Below the pieces are notes generated by a model. That model searched no databases. It worked only from the letters and a program-made list of their open reading frames with translations, and had not been told where the DNA came from. The translations under genes were made by a program, and so were the position numbers. From positions 1 to 64,000 of the forward strand of contig JAJFIT010000004.1 in assembly GCA_021774775.1 (NCBI GenBank): DNA of 64,000 bases, in the 5' to 3' direction. Origin of the DNA: Alphaproteobacteria bacterium. Its GTDB lineage: Bacteria > Pseudomonadota > Alphaproteobacteria > Sphingomonadales > Kordiimonadaceae. This document shows, one piece after another, positions 1 to 8,083 of the stretch. Within the stretch, counting starts at the first letter, position 1; each line of letters begins with the position of its first letter.

Positions 1-1
1 T

Positions 2-1330
2 CGACCAGGTCGATTTGGTTCTGAAGCGGGCATCGGCGCCGTGTCCGAGTATGAACGAATTGCCCTGTTGTTAAAGGCGTTTCAGAGAACTGACGCGGTG
101 AAATTAGGAACACCAAGCGATGCCCTGACTTTTTTGGCTGATGACGCCGTACCCATCCAGTTGGAAACCGCACAGGCACCAATTCCGGTTAAAAAACAGC
201 GCAAATACAACATCTTGCGCTGGGCGGTCACTGGCAGAGCTGACTTGGCACTGAACACCACCTGTTGGCGACTGTATGAAAGTATGTTGGCCGTTGGCGA
301 ACTAAAAGAGGACCAGTGGCGAACTTTGTGCAAATTGTGGGCAAGCGACTATCGAACCCACATTACCGAAAAACGCTGGTCCGGGTTGATGAAAACACTG
401 GAAGAAAGTTTTCCATTTATTTCCGGGTCGGCGACGACGAATAGGAAAAATGGTGATCACCTTCCGGGAGATGTTAAAATTGAGCGCGCTGGAAGATTTT
501 TGGTGATTGAAACGCCGCAGTTTCATTTGGCCCTCAACTGTGGACGGGGGCTTAGTATTCAGTCATTTGGACCAGGGAAATATGCTCCCGCACAAGCCGG
601 TGCCCCGGCAAAAAATGGCTTGATCGGTACGCTGGCACACGGTTTTTTCAATGATATTGAATTTGGAGCAGATTTCTATAGCGGCCATTTTGTCGGCGAA
701 CCAGCGAACAGCCCCAAGATAACCGACCTGACAAAGTGTGAACCGGAGGTTTTCTTCGCTCCTGAAACTGGCATTGTGCATATCATTGCCGATATAGAGA
801 CGACATTGGGAACGATACAAAAAACCATCGAGTTTGAAATCCACTCCCGTCGAATCACCGTCTCCTATCAAGGTATTTCGTTTCCGCTACCCAATGGCAC
901 TTTTAGATGCGGGCATATTACACTTAATCCACAGGCATTTAACCCTGAAAGCCTTTATTTTCAGGCAAAGAATGGCGGTTATACACCTGAATGGCACGCG
1001 CTGTGGGATGGGTCCGTTATCTCATTAGATCATGGTGCTCCTGTGTCCAGGCTTGTATCTGCATCGACTGGTCTGGGGCTTACCGACGGAGTTCTTGAGT
1101 TCGGCGACGCTGCAAATTTTATAAAACTGTCGATGGACCGGGTTGATGCTGCCGGAATTGGCTTGATTACTGCAAAGCCAGTATCGGATAGCTTTTTTGT
1201 ACGGGCGGCCATAACACTCGGCGAGTCTGATGAGACGGTTAAATCACTGGAGACGGGGGTAACTACAAGTCTGCCGGATCCGAAAATACGCTATTCAATC
1301 GAGTTTGGTGAACAGCCTAAGCAGTTATAA
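2..1330 (+). CDS. GH57-like carbohydrate protein, 3' part (5'-truncated by window edge)
   Basis: The reading frame is open to the first base of the window, so this is probably the C-terminal ~440 residues of a larger protein; a GTG at 41 is the first in-window start but has no ribosome site. The segment TTCWRLYESM followed by LCKLWASDYRTHITEKRW (about residues 73-112 from base 41) resembles glycoside hydrolase family 57/polysaccharide-deacetylase-like proteins that I recall from flagellin glycosylation loci. The C-terminal half is beta-rich and looks like a sugar-binding or sandwich domain. No catalytic residues can be assigned because the N-terminal domain is missing. It lies 77 bases upstream of pseB on the same strand, which fits a role in pseudaminic acid or flagellin glycan metabolism. 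The family call is tentative; that the protein is real is well supported by the long open frame. Confidence 0.5.
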   Translation, partial: RPGRFGSEAGIGAVSEYERIALLLKAFQRTDAVKLGTPSDALTFLADDAVPIQLETAQAPIPVKKQRKYNILRWAVTGRADLALNTTCWRLYESMLAVGELKEDQWRTLCKLWASDYRTHITEKRWSGLMKTLEESFPFISGSATTNRKNGDHLPGDVKIERAGRFLVIETPQFHLALNCGRGLSIQSFGPGKYAPAQAGAPAKNGLIGTLAHGFFNDIEFGADFYSGHFVGEPANSPKITDLTKCEPEVFFAPETGIVHIIADIETTLGTIQKTIEFEIHSRRITVSYQGISFPLPNGTFRCGHITLNPQAFNPESLYFQAKNGGYTPEWHALWDGSVISLDHGAPVSRLVSASTGLGLTDGVLEFGDAANFIKLSMDRVDAAGIGLITAKPVSDSFFVRAAITLGESDETVKSLETGVTTSLPDPKIRYSIEFGEQPKQL

Positions 1331-1407
1331 TAAAAGAATTTCTTTTTCTGTATTGTTGTGGGTGTTACCTTGGATAAATATAGCAGCCAACAGATGGAGC
1401 GATTGTC

Positions 1408-2445
1408 ATGGCGCTAAATGGCTTTGATAGTTCGAACGTGAATCTCGACGGCAAATCGATCCTGATTACCGGAGGAACCGGTTCGTTTGGCAAAAAGATG
1501 CTCAAGCAGCTGCTTCGGCATCATAACCCGAGGCGGGTTATCATTTTTGCACGTGGCGAATATAACCATTTTTTATTGCAGACCAGTCTTAATGAAGATG
1601 ATCGCAAAAAAGTTCGTTTCTTTATCGGTGACGTCAGGGATATGGAGCGGGTTGCCATGGCAATGCGCGGCATTGATATCGTTATTCATGCCGCCGCCCA
1701 AAAGCAGGTACCCCTGGCGGAATACAATCCCTTTGAATGTATTCGTACAAACGTGATGGGTGCCGAGAATGTCGTGCAGGCATCAATTCAGGCCGGGGTT
1801 GGCCGTGTTTTGGCCCTATCGACCGACAAAGCCGTTAATCCGATAAATTTGTACGGGGCCAGCAAGTTGGCATCCGATAAAATATTTGTAGCGGCAAATG
1901 CATTGGCAGCCGGTACGGATACACGTTTTTCGGTTGTGCGTTACGGCAATGTTCTTGGGTCGCGAGGCAGTGTCATCCCGTTCTTTCGCAAACTTCTCAA
2001 AGAGGGACAAACAGAACTGCCGGTGACAGACGAGCGCATGACCCGTTTTTGGATCACCCTCGAGCAAGCGGTGGACTTCACCATTTCATGTATCGATATA
2101 ATGCGGGGCGGCGAGATTTTTGTTCCCAAAATTCCATCCATGTTGATTACTGATCTGGTTAAGGCTTTGGCACCTGAGGCGGGAACCAATATTGTTGGAA
2201 TTCGTCCCGGTGAGAAACTTCATGAACTGATGATTACAGAGCATAACGCTCCGACGACGCTTGATCTTGGAGATCGCTACATCATAGAGCCCGAATGGAG
2301 TTTTTGGTCGAGACCAGCCCATAAAGATGACGGCCACCAGCTGGTTAAGGAAAATTTCGAGTATACCAGTGACCAAAATGACCAATGGATGACGGTTGAA
2401 GCATTGCGCAGCACGCTTGAATCAATTCCTGACGAAGGCGAGTAG
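1408..2445 (+). CDS. pseB: UDP-GlcNAc 4,6-dehydratase (inverting), PseB
   Basis: First enzyme of CMP-pseudaminic acid synthesis: converts UDP-GlcNAc to UDP-2-acetamido-2,6-dideoxy-beta-L-arabino-hexos-4-ulose in the cytoplasm. The 345-residue protein has the extended-SDR glycine motif GGTGSFG near residue 22, the PseB signature AAAQKQVP, STDKAVNP, the catalytic-type YGASK (Tyr and Lys) and TDERMTRFWITL. Length and motif order match PseB better than CapD/FlaA1-type long dehydratases, which carry N-terminal membrane segments. The ATG has GGAG eight bases upstream. pseC starts six bases after its stop, so the two are co-transcribed. The flagellin gene lies convergently just beyond, suggesting that flagellin is the glycan acceptor. 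Confidence 0.92.
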   Translation: MALNGFDSSNVNLDGKSILITGGTGSFGKKMLKQLLRHHNPRRVIIFARGEYNHFLLQTSLNEDDRKKVRFFIGDVRDMERVAMAMRGIDIVIHAAAQKQVPLAEYNPFECIRTNVMGAENVVQASIQAGVGRVLALSTDKAVNPINLYGASKLASDKIFVAANALAAGTDTRFSVVRYGNVLGSRGSVIPFFRKLLKEGQTELPVTDERMTRFWITLEQAVDFTISCIDIMRGGEIFVPKIPSMLITDLVKALAPEAGTNIVGIRPGEKLHELMITEHNAPTTLDLGDRYIIEPEWSFWSRPAHKDDGHQLVKENFEYTSDQNDQWMTVEALRSTLESIPDEGE

Positions 2446-2451
2446 CCTAGC

Positions 2452-3645
2452 GTGACAGAAGACTTTCTACCATATGGCAAGCACTCTATCGACCAGGCAG
2501 ATATTGACGCAGTTGTTGATGTTCTGACGAATGGACCACTGACTTGCGGGCCAAAAATTACCGAATTTGAGACTGCGTTTGCTGCCTATATTGGCGCAAG
2601 AGAAGCTGTGGTCTGTTCCAACGGCACCGCTGCCCTGCATTTGGCTGCAATTGAGGCCGGCCTGAAAGAGGGTGATGTTGCCATTGTCCCGTCTATCACG
2701 TTTTTAGCGACGGCTAACGCTGTGCGCATGACCGGGGCTGAAGTTTGCTTTGCTGATGTAGACTCCGAGAGTGGTTTGATGTCTTCAGATGATTTCAAGC
2801 ACGCGGTTGCCAAATCGCCCCGAAAACCGACCGCTGTTTTGCCTGTTCATATGAACGGTCAATCTGGCGAGATGGCTGAGATAGCAGCATTCGCTCGTGC
2901 CAATGACATTAGCATTATTACAGACTGCTGCCACGCGCTCGGTGCGGATTATGTTGCAGGCGGAAAACCCGGTGACGGTCAATTCGAAGATTTTGGCACC
3001 TTTTCTCTGCATCCGGTCAAGTCAATCGCCATGGGAGAGGGCGGGGTGATTACCACATCAGATCCGGGAGCTGCCCAGCGCTTGCGCATGCTACGTGGGC
3101 ATGCGATGGAAAAAACGCCTGATGAATGGCAAAACCCTGACGAGGGCCACGCTGACGATGGCAACGCAAACCCATGGTATTACGAAATGCAAATGTTGGC
3201 CTATAATTACCGCGCAACAGATATTCAGTGCGCTTTGGGGTTAAGCCAACTCAAAAAACTTCCAACTTTCATTGCAAAACGCCGACAGGTTGCTGATTGG
3301 TATGATAAGCATCTTTGCGGTTTTTCAAATCACCTCAAGCCAATCAATCGATCAACAGACAGTTTGTCGGCATGGCATTTGTACGCTGTTCAAATCGATT
3401 TTGATGCTGTTGGCAAAGACAGGGCAGCAGTGATGATGCAGCTTGCCGCCAGTAATGTTGGAACCCAGGTGCATTACGTGCCGGTATCGAGCCAACCCTA
3501 TTACACCGCGCGCTATGGGCAGCAGAATTTGCCTGGCGCTGACGCATATTATCGGCAGATATTGAGCCTCCCGATCTTCCCGGCAATGGAAGAAGCAGAC
3601 GTAAAGCAGGTTGCCGATGCACTGCGCAGAGTATTGCACAGCTAA
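2452..3645 (+). CDS. pseC: UDP-4-amino-4,6-dideoxy-GlcNAc-type aminotransferase, PseC
   Basis: PLP-dependent sugar aminotransferase of the DegT/DnrJ/EryC1 family, second step of pseudaminic acid synthesis, acting on the PseB keto product. Visible are CSNGTAALHLA (cofactor phosphate site, around residue 55), DCCHALGADY (the Asp contacting the PLP ring nitrogen) and the lysine loop FSLHPVKSIAMGEGGVITT, whose Lys forms the Schiff base. At 397 residues it is full length. GTG start six bases after the pseB stop, with a purine-rich GAAGGCGAG upstream. The remaining pse genes (pseF, pseG, pseH, pseI) are not in the window and may lie upstream. A 213-base gap follows, ending in the flagellin terminator of the opposite strand. 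Confidence 0.9.
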   Translation: MTEDFLPYGKHSIDQADIDAVVDVLTNGPLTCGPKITEFETAFAAYIGAREAVVCSNGTAALHLAAIEAGLKEGDVAIVPSITFLATANAVRMTGAEVCFADVDSESGLMSSDDFKHAVAKSPRKPTAVLPVHMNGQSGEMAEIAAFARANDISIITDCCHALGADYVAGGKPGDGQFEDFGTFSLHPVKSIAMGEGGVITTSDPGAAQRLRMLRGHAMEKTPDEWQNPDEGHADDGNANPWYYEMQMLAYNYRATDIQCALGLSQLKKLPTFIAKRRQVADWYDKHLCGFSNHLKPINRSTDSLSAWHLYAVQIDFDAVGKDRAAVMMQLAASNVGTQVHYVPVSSQPYYTARYGQQNLPGADAYYRQILSLPIFPAMEEADVKQVADALRRVLHS

Positions 3646-3774
3646 TCACTATAGATTTTTTTATTAGCCTTGGGCTACGCCAATATTTGGGTGTTACTTT
3701 ATGACATCCGGTTCCGTCAGGCCGTGAAGGATGGGGCGATGCCACGCTATTGCGAAAAAACCAATGGAACAGCT

Positions 3775-3823
3775 AAAAAAAGAAAAGCTCATGACCCCCA
3801 TGCTTGCATGGAGGCCGTGAGCT
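3775..3823 (-). terminator. Rho-independent terminator of the flagellin gene
   Basis: An 18-bp imperfect stem (AGCTCATGACCCCCATGC against GCATGGAGGCCGTGAGCT, two mismatches and one G-T pair) with a very short loop lies 36 bases beyond the flagellin stop. On the minus strand it is followed by TTTTCTTTTTTT. The length of the stem suits a very highly expressed transcript. Confidence 0.85.
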
Positions 3824-3858
3824 GAAAATGTCATAATCCAGGGGCTATTAGGCCGCTA

Positions 3859-4689
3859 CTAGCCTTGGAAGAGAGAGAGGATTGATTGCGGCGACTGGTT
3901 GGCGATCGATAGTGCCTGGATGCCCAGTTGCTGTTTTACTTGCAATGCCTGCAAATTCGCGCTCTCTTTTGCCAGATCCGCGTCAACAAGGTTACCGATA
4001 CCAATTTCAATAACATCTGAAAGTTGGCCAGTGAAATTCCGGCTTTGCTCCAGAGCAGTGGAGCCAGACCCTAGCTTGGTCAGCGCTGAATTTAGATTAT
4101 CAATCGCATTGGAAATATCTGTTACAGCCACTGCAGCAGTTGTTTGGGTAGAAATGGCCTGGGCTGCTGTGATCGGAATATTTGTACTACCTAATGTCAG
4201 GGTTTGATGCTGAACTGTCAGTGTCTGAGTAGCATCAGCGTTAGTAATAGCGACAATAGCGTCGGTACCACCATCGATCAGGTTTGTGCCGTTAAATTCG
4301 GCATTTTGAACAACAGACGTGATCTGGTCACGCAGCGACGTGAAATCCTGAGAAAGGGCCGTGCGGCTTGTGGCATCCAGTCCCTGATCAGCCGCAGCAA
4401 CTGCTTTTTCTTTCATTTCAAGAAGAAGATCAGAAACCGCGCTGGCGGCTGCCAGGGCAACATCAACAGTGGACAAGCCGCGGTCGAGGGACTGGCCTAC
4501 AGCAGACAGGCCGCGCAGATCACTGCGCAACTTTTGCGCGATTGAAAATACCGCAGCATTGTCTTTTGCAGACGAAATTCTGAGACCTGTATTGATCCTC
4601 GTTTGAGTATCGCCCAGGTCATTGCTAGTTTGGTTCAAATTACGCAGAGCACTCAGTGCACTGGCGTTTACATTAATTGAAAAGGCCAT
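3859..4689 (-). CDS. fliC: Flagellin
   Basis: Structural subunit of the flagellar filament, exported by the flagellar type III system. The N-terminal D0/D1 segment begins MAFSINVNASALSALRNLN and contains the conserved INTGLRISSAKDNAA. The C-terminal D0/D1 helix contains SANLQALQVKQQLGIQAL and ends ANQSPQSILSLFQG. At 276 residues it is short, with a central variable region of only ~90 residues rich in Thr and Ala; exposed Ser/Thr there could carry pseudaminic acid made by the adjacent pse genes. An AGGAGAGG ribosome site precedes the ATG. A near-consensus sigma-54 promoter lies ~60 bases upstream and a strong terminator ~36 bases downstream, so it is a single-gene late transcript. Confidence 0.95.
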   Translation of the reverse strand: MAFSINVNASALSALRNLNQTSNDLGDTQTRINTGLRISSAKDNAAVFSIAQKLRSDLRGLSAVGQSLDRGLSTVDVALAAASAVSDLLLEMKEKAVAAADQGLDATSRTALSQDFTSLRDQITSVVQNAEFNGTNLIDGGTDAIVAITNADATQTLTVQHQTLTLGSTNIPITAAQAISTQTTAAVAVTDISNAIDNLNSALTKLGSGSTALEQSRNFTGQLSDVIEIGIGNLVDADLAKESANLQALQVKQQLGIQALSIANQSPQSILSLFQG

Positions 4690-4749
4690 TTAACCTCTCC
4701 TGTTTATGACGTTTCAAAATAAACCGGTATTCCGGCATGAACAGTAAAT

Positions 4750-4766
4750 AGCAAGAGGTGTGCCAG
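4750..4766 (-). promoter_or_regulatory. Sigma-54 (-24/-12) promoter of the flagellin gene
   Basis: Read on the minus strand the site is CTGGCACACCTCTTGCT. It matches the RpoN consensus TGGCACG-N4-TTGCW at every position except A for the last G of the -24 element, with the correct GG-to-GC spacing of 12. It lies ~60 bases before the flagellin ATG and points toward it. In Caulobacter, flagellin promoters of this class need the activator FlbD, controlled by FliX; fliX is in this window at 7450. Confidence 0.88.
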
Positions 4767-4950
4767 TTTTATGTTAAGGTAAGTTATTGTTTAGTTTATA
4801 TTTTTTAGATTAATTTGATCTGAGATGCGATGGTGGGAAAAAAATTCAGCAAGAGAAGCGGATTACCATGTCCTAAAACTGCAACATCTGCCGAGCTCGT
4901 TGAGGGCGGCGAGGCTCATTAGCCAAGAGCTAACACAATATAAATGAGTC

Positions 4951-5292
4951 TTAAGAAAGCCTGGAGGGAGAGGCGGACGCTTTTTTGCGGACAGAACGCC
5001 TTTTTGCTGTGGCCTTACCACTGCTCGCTGACGTTGCGCCAACTGCTGGCGCAGCCGCACCAATCGATGCGGGGGAAAAGACGCCGCTGCGTACAGCGGT
5101 TGACGTATTTGCCGTCGATTGAGTGCTTTTTGTCTCAGCCTTAGCTTGTGCGGAAACTGCTCTGGCAAGTTCGTTTAGAAAGCTTCTTGTGGAATGTTGC
5201 GCTGTTGTTGCGCCGGGCAGGGACATGGTTGACAAATTAGCCGTTTTTGCTGTTGGGGAAACAGCCGGTGTTTGAGGGCCGCCAACTGTCAT
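4951..5292 (-). CDS. Small Ala/Ser/Thr-rich protein after flgN (unknown)
   Basis: The 113-residue frame begins MTVGGPQTPAVS at an ATG one base after the flgN stop, so translation is probably coupled. The composition is low complexity: Ala, Ser and Thr dominate the middle, and the C-terminus is strongly basic (KATAKRRSVRKKASA). There is no membrane segment. A longer in-frame start at 5403 would overlap flgN extensively and is rejected. Position as the last gene of the flgI-flgJ-flgN unit suggests a flagellar accessory protein, possibly partly disordered. I do not recognise the family. The frame being intact and tightly linked is the only support that it is real. Confidence 0.5.
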   Translation of the reverse strand: MTVGGPQTPAVSPTAKTANLSTMSLPGATTAQHSTRSFLNELARAVSAQAKAETKSTQSTANTSTAVRSGVFSPASIGAAAPAVGATSASSGKATAKRRSVRKKASASPSRLS

Positions 5293-5293
5293 G

Positions 5294-5776
5294 TTAGATA
5301 ACCTGGTTGAGGCTAAGTGACATTGGCTTGGCCGCGCGCGAAACCTGGTAAGCTGCATTGTTACCATAGGCAATAATGGGCCGATTCTGTTTCGCAACTT
5401 CATCGCCTACGCTTTTGATAAGGCCTTCTGCGACGGATTTCAGTCGCAGGACAAGCCGGGCATGGTCGCGGATGATTTCCCTAAGCTGGTCTGTAACGAA
5501 CTTGATATATTTGCGCTCACCGGAATCCTTGGCACCCAACAAATGCTCATTCACCTGTAGCTGGTTCATGGTGTTTTTATATTCAGCGATGAGTTTACTT
5601 TTTTCACCATGCAGCGATTGCGCTGCTTTGGTTTCTCGGTCCCGTAGCAAGGTGGTCTCGCGGGATATCAAGTCGCACAATGACCTGGTCAATTTGACCA
5701 GCTTTGCGCCCGGGCCAGTAAGTTTGGTCTCAAACGGTTTCAGGTCTGCTGGGAGGGTACGGCTTGGTTGCACCAT
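5294..5776 (-). CDS. flgN: FlgN-like flagellar export chaperone
   Basis: Predicted cytosolic helical protein of 160 residues that resembles the FlgN family, chaperones for the hook-associated proteins FlgK and FlgL before export. The sequence is a long amphipathic helix pattern: a segment rich in Leu, Arg and Glu (LCDLISRETTLLRDRET) followed by KSKLIAEYKNTMNQLQ, as in FlgN four-helix hairpins. The C-terminus ends ...YGNNAAYQ...PMSLSLNQVI, a Tyr/Asn-containing tail seen in alphaproteobacterial FlgN proteins. The ATG abuts the flgJ stop (TAGATG), so it is translationally coupled in flgI-flgJ-flgN. Sequence conservation in this family is weak, so the call rests partly on position. Confidence 0.75.
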   Translation of the reverse strand: MVQPSRTLPADLKPFETKLTGPGAKLVKLTRSLCDLISRETTLLRDRETKAAQSLHGEKSKLIAEYKNTMNQLQVNEHLLGAKDSGERKYIKFVTDQLREIIRDHARLVLRLKSVAEGLIKSVGDEVAKQNRPIIAYGNNAAYQVSRAAKPMSLSLNQVI

Positions 5777-6109
5777 CTATCCCTCCTGCAGTTTAAGGAT
5801 TTCCCGATACACGGAATCTGCGATCCCGATACCGCCTTGTTTGGCAAGGGATTTGCCCATTTCTTCGACCATCATGCCGCGGTAAACACTTTCTGCATGG
5901 CCGCCGCCCATAAAATTGTCTGTCGGAACAGTTTCGAACATTGGCGACAGCATCTGCGACAGGAACACCGCTTCGAACTGTTCTGCTGCTTCGCGAGCGG
6001 CTGCCTTGTCCATGCCGCGGTAACGGTCTGTGTTCATACCAGATTGAGACGCCTTAAGTTGGGCGTCGATCAATTGGCCTTGAGCAACATTTACAGTTAA
6101 TGCTTGCAT
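5777..6109 (-). CDS. flgJ: Rod-binding protein, FlgJ N-terminal domain only
   Basis: Caps the growing flagellar rod in the periplasm. The 110 residues correspond only to the rod-binding domain: AAEQFEAVFLSQMLSPMFE, then HAESVYRGMMVEEMGKSLAKQGGIGIADSVY, the two signature helices. The muramidase (SLT or glucosaminidase) domain of enterobacterial FlgJ is absent, which is normal in alphaproteobacteria, where a separate lytic enzyme is used. The ATG overlaps the flgI stop by one base (TAATG), and flgN follows directly. Some annotations would name this a FlgJ-like or chemotactic signal-response protein. Confidence 0.88.
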   Translation of the reverse strand: MQALTVNVAQGQLIDAQLKASQSGMNTDRYRGMDKAAAREAAEQFEAVFLSQMLSPMFETVPTDNFMGGGHAESVYRGMMVEEMGKSLAKQGGIGIADSVYREILKLQEG

Positions 6110-7236
6110 TACATCACCTGAATTTCGGCTTGCATGGCACCGGATGCTTTTATCGCCTGTAGGATAGAGATCATATCACGCGGACCGATGCCCAAGGCAT
6201 TCAGGCCGTCCACCAGGTCCTGTAAGGTAACGGCGGGCGCGAGAACTGTAAGGCGTTTGTCACTGCCATCGTCAACTTCAATTCCGGTGCGGTTAACAAC
6301 TTGTGTTTGGCCGCCCTGGGCAAAAGCACCTGGCTGGGAGGCTTGCGGTTCTTCTGTAATGCTGATTGTCAGGTTTCCCTGCGCGATGGCAACAGAATTG
6401 ATGCGCACTTCGGCACCGATGACGATGATACCGGTGCGTTCGTCGATGATAACGCGAGCACGCTGGTCAGGGGTGATTGCCAATTGTTCAATATTGGTCA
6501 GAATGTCAACCATGGCCAACGGATGACCGATAGGCCGTTCAAGCTGGATGGTGGCTGGATCAAGCGTGCGGGCAAGCGACATTTTGAGGTTTTTGTTGAT
6601 CGCCGCGGTGATCCTGCGCGCGGTTGTAAGGTCTGGGTTGTGCAATGAAAGCTTTACTGAATTCATGTCGGACAGTTCGAAGGGAAGCTCGCGCTCGACG
6701 ATGCCACCGTTTGCAATCCGTCCGTTTGTGGGCACGCCTTGCACAATGCTTGCGGCTTCGCCCTGGGCGCTGAAGCCAGCAACTGCCACAGCGCCTTGTG
6801 CCACTGAGTAAACCTCGCCGTCAGCACCCAACAAGGGTGTTGCAATCAAGGTGCCGCCTTTAAGGTCTTCCGCGTCACCAAGCGAGCTGACCGACACATC
6901 AATGCGTGTACCCTGACGAGCAAAAGACGGCAGGTTGGCAGTTACCATCACCGCAGCAACATTCTCGGGCCGCATTACGGTTTCCTTGGCGTTAACGCCC
7001 AAGCGCTCCAACATGGCAGTCAGGCTCTGTTGAGTGTAGGGCACATTCAGGAAAGTGTCGCCGGTTCCATTAAGGCCAACAACCAAACCATAGCCAATCA
7101 GTTGGTTTTCCCGGATGCCTTCAATAGCGATAATGTCTTTGATTCGGGACGGCGTCGCCTGAGCAGCCTGAGCTGCCAACAGCAGGGTCGATATTGCCAA
7201 AGTGAAGAAACTGAGTGTTTTTGCTGTGCGACGCAT
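6109..7236 (-). CDS. flgI: Flagellar P-ring protein FlgI
   Basis: Forms the P ring around the rod in the peptidoglycan layer. It begins with a Sec signal (hydrophobic LSFFTLAISTLLLAAQAAQA, probable cleavage after AQA). It then has the FlgI signatures SRIKDIIAIEGIRENQLIGYGLVVGL..., NGTGD and QQSLTAMLERLGV, and ends in the conserved DLVDGLNALGIGPRDMISILQAIKASGAM block. At 375 residues it is full length. An AAGGAC ribosome site lies eight bases before the ATG. It heads the unit flgI-flgJ-flgN-orf, with a sigma-54 promoter ~60 bases upstream, and is divergent from fliX as in Caulobacter. Confidence 0.96.
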   Translation of the reverse strand: MRRTAKTLSFFTLAISTLLLAAQAAQATPSRIKDIIAIEGIRENQLIGYGLVVGLNGTGDTFLNVPYTQQSLTAMLERLGVNAKETVMRPENVAAVMVTANLPSFARQGTRIDVSVSSLGDAEDLKGGTLIATPLLGADGEVYSVAQGAVAVAGFSAQGEAASIVQGVPTNGRIANGGIVERELPFELSDMNSVKLSLHNPDLTTARRITAAINKNLKMSLARTLDPATIQLERPIGHPLAMVDILTNIEQLAITPDQRARVIIDERTGIIVIGAEVRINSVAIAQGNLTISITEEPQASQPGAFAQGGQTQVVNRTGIEVDDGSDKRLTVLAPAVTLQDLVDGLNALGIGPRDMISILQAIKASGAMQAEIQVM

Positions 7237-7294
7237 TACTAATGTCCTTGTTTACCTGTTTGTCAGGCGGGTCATCATTATTCATGCGTATAAA

Positions 7295-7310
7295 AGCGAA
7301 ATTCGTGCCA
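7295..7310 (-). promoter_or_regulatory. Sigma-54 promoter of the flgI operon
   Basis: Read on the minus strand the site is TGGCACGAATTTCGCT: a perfect TGGCACG -24 element and a -12 element with one mismatch (TCGCT for TTGCT), at exact spacing. It sits ~60 bases before the flgI ATG within the flgI/fliX divergent region. Confidence 0.85.
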
Positions 7311-7449
7311 ATATTGAAACAAGATTAAGCCTTTGAAATTGCTGCCATAAAAAGGCAGTGATTTGCTTTTTTTGCGTCTGAACGGAATTAATTGCCGCAC
7401 AAACGCTGCAAGACTTGCTCTGACAACTGCAAGCGAATAGATTGGGTTT

Positions 7450-7884
7450 ATGAAGATAAGCGGCCCAGGTCAAATTCAATCCAAGTCTTTGAAAAAGACA
7501 TCAAAGCAGCGTTCGGCTGGCGCGGGTGAATTCTCGCGTAAACTTGATTCGTCTGGTGCGTCTGATGCGCCGCAAAATGTTGGAGGCGCAGCGCCTTTAA
7601 CTCATTTGGATGCGCTGCTGTCCCTGCAAGAAGTACCAGACAGCACCGATGGTCGCTCTAAGGGCCTTGCACGAGCAAATGAAATGCTTGATTTGCTCGA
7701 AGAGGTCCGCAAGGGCATTTTGCTGGGGGCGATCTCGGAGTCTAAACTTCGCAATTTAGCAGACATGGCGCGGAACCAGCGACAAAACGCTGGCGAATCC
7801 TTGGACGACGACGACCGTTTGCGTGAAATTTTAGATGATATTGAGCTTCGCGCAGAGGTTGAATTGGCGAAATTAGGTTTGTAA
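7450..7884 (+). CDS. fliX: Flagellar assembly regulator FliX
   Basis: In Caulobacter, FliX couples early basal-body assembly to activity of FlbD, the sigma-54 activator of late flagellar genes. This 144-residue protein starts MKISGPGQIQSKSLKK, the usual FliX opening. Its C-terminal core carries the family pattern LDLLEEVRKGILLGAISESKLRNLADM and ends LDDIELRAEVELAKLG. Divergent arrangement with flgI is the same as in Caulobacter. No strong ribosome site is seen before the ATG (TTGGGTTT). The flbD partner is not in the window. The three sigma-54 promoters found here are plausible downstream targets. Confidence 0.87.
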   Translation: MKISGPGQIQSKSLKKTSKQRSAGAGEFSRKLDSSGASDAPQNVGGAAPLTHLDALLSLQEVPDSTDGRSKGLARANEMLDLLEEVRKGILLGAISESKLRNLADMARNQRQNAGESLDDDDRLREILDDIELRAEVELAKLGL

Positions 7885-7984
7885 TTCAACTAGATAGTTT
7901 GCTGATTAAATTCCGATAGTCGTCCGCTTTTCCCAGGTCAATAATTCATCTTGTCTCCAAACCAAGAAAACTCTATAAAGCGCC

Positions 7985-8047
7985 CAGCCTTTTTGGGGCA
8001 ACCCCCAGCCTTTTTGGGGCAACCCTCAGCCTTTTTGGGGCAACCAA
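7985..8047 (+). repeat. Three tandem 21-bp repeats in the dksA leader
   Basis: Three nearly identical units, each containing CAGCCTTTTTGGGGCAACC, begin at 7985, 8006 and 8027, exactly 21 bases apart; they end 37 bases before the dksA ATG. The T5 and G4 runs in each unit could form small hairpins (GCC with GGC). In the +1 frame opened by a TTG at 7951 they would encode a seven-residue repeat (PAFLGQP), but that frame runs out of phase into dksA and has no clear ribosome site. Confidence 0.9.
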
Positions 8048-8083
8048 GGAATAGTAGACGTAAGCGTTTGTTAGGGAGTGACT

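Noticed and set aside
7349-7370. Possible sigma-54 promoter for fliX (AGGCAGTGATTTGCT)
   Set aside because: GG-to-GC spacing is one base short and the -24 element is poor; RpoN does not tolerate this well.
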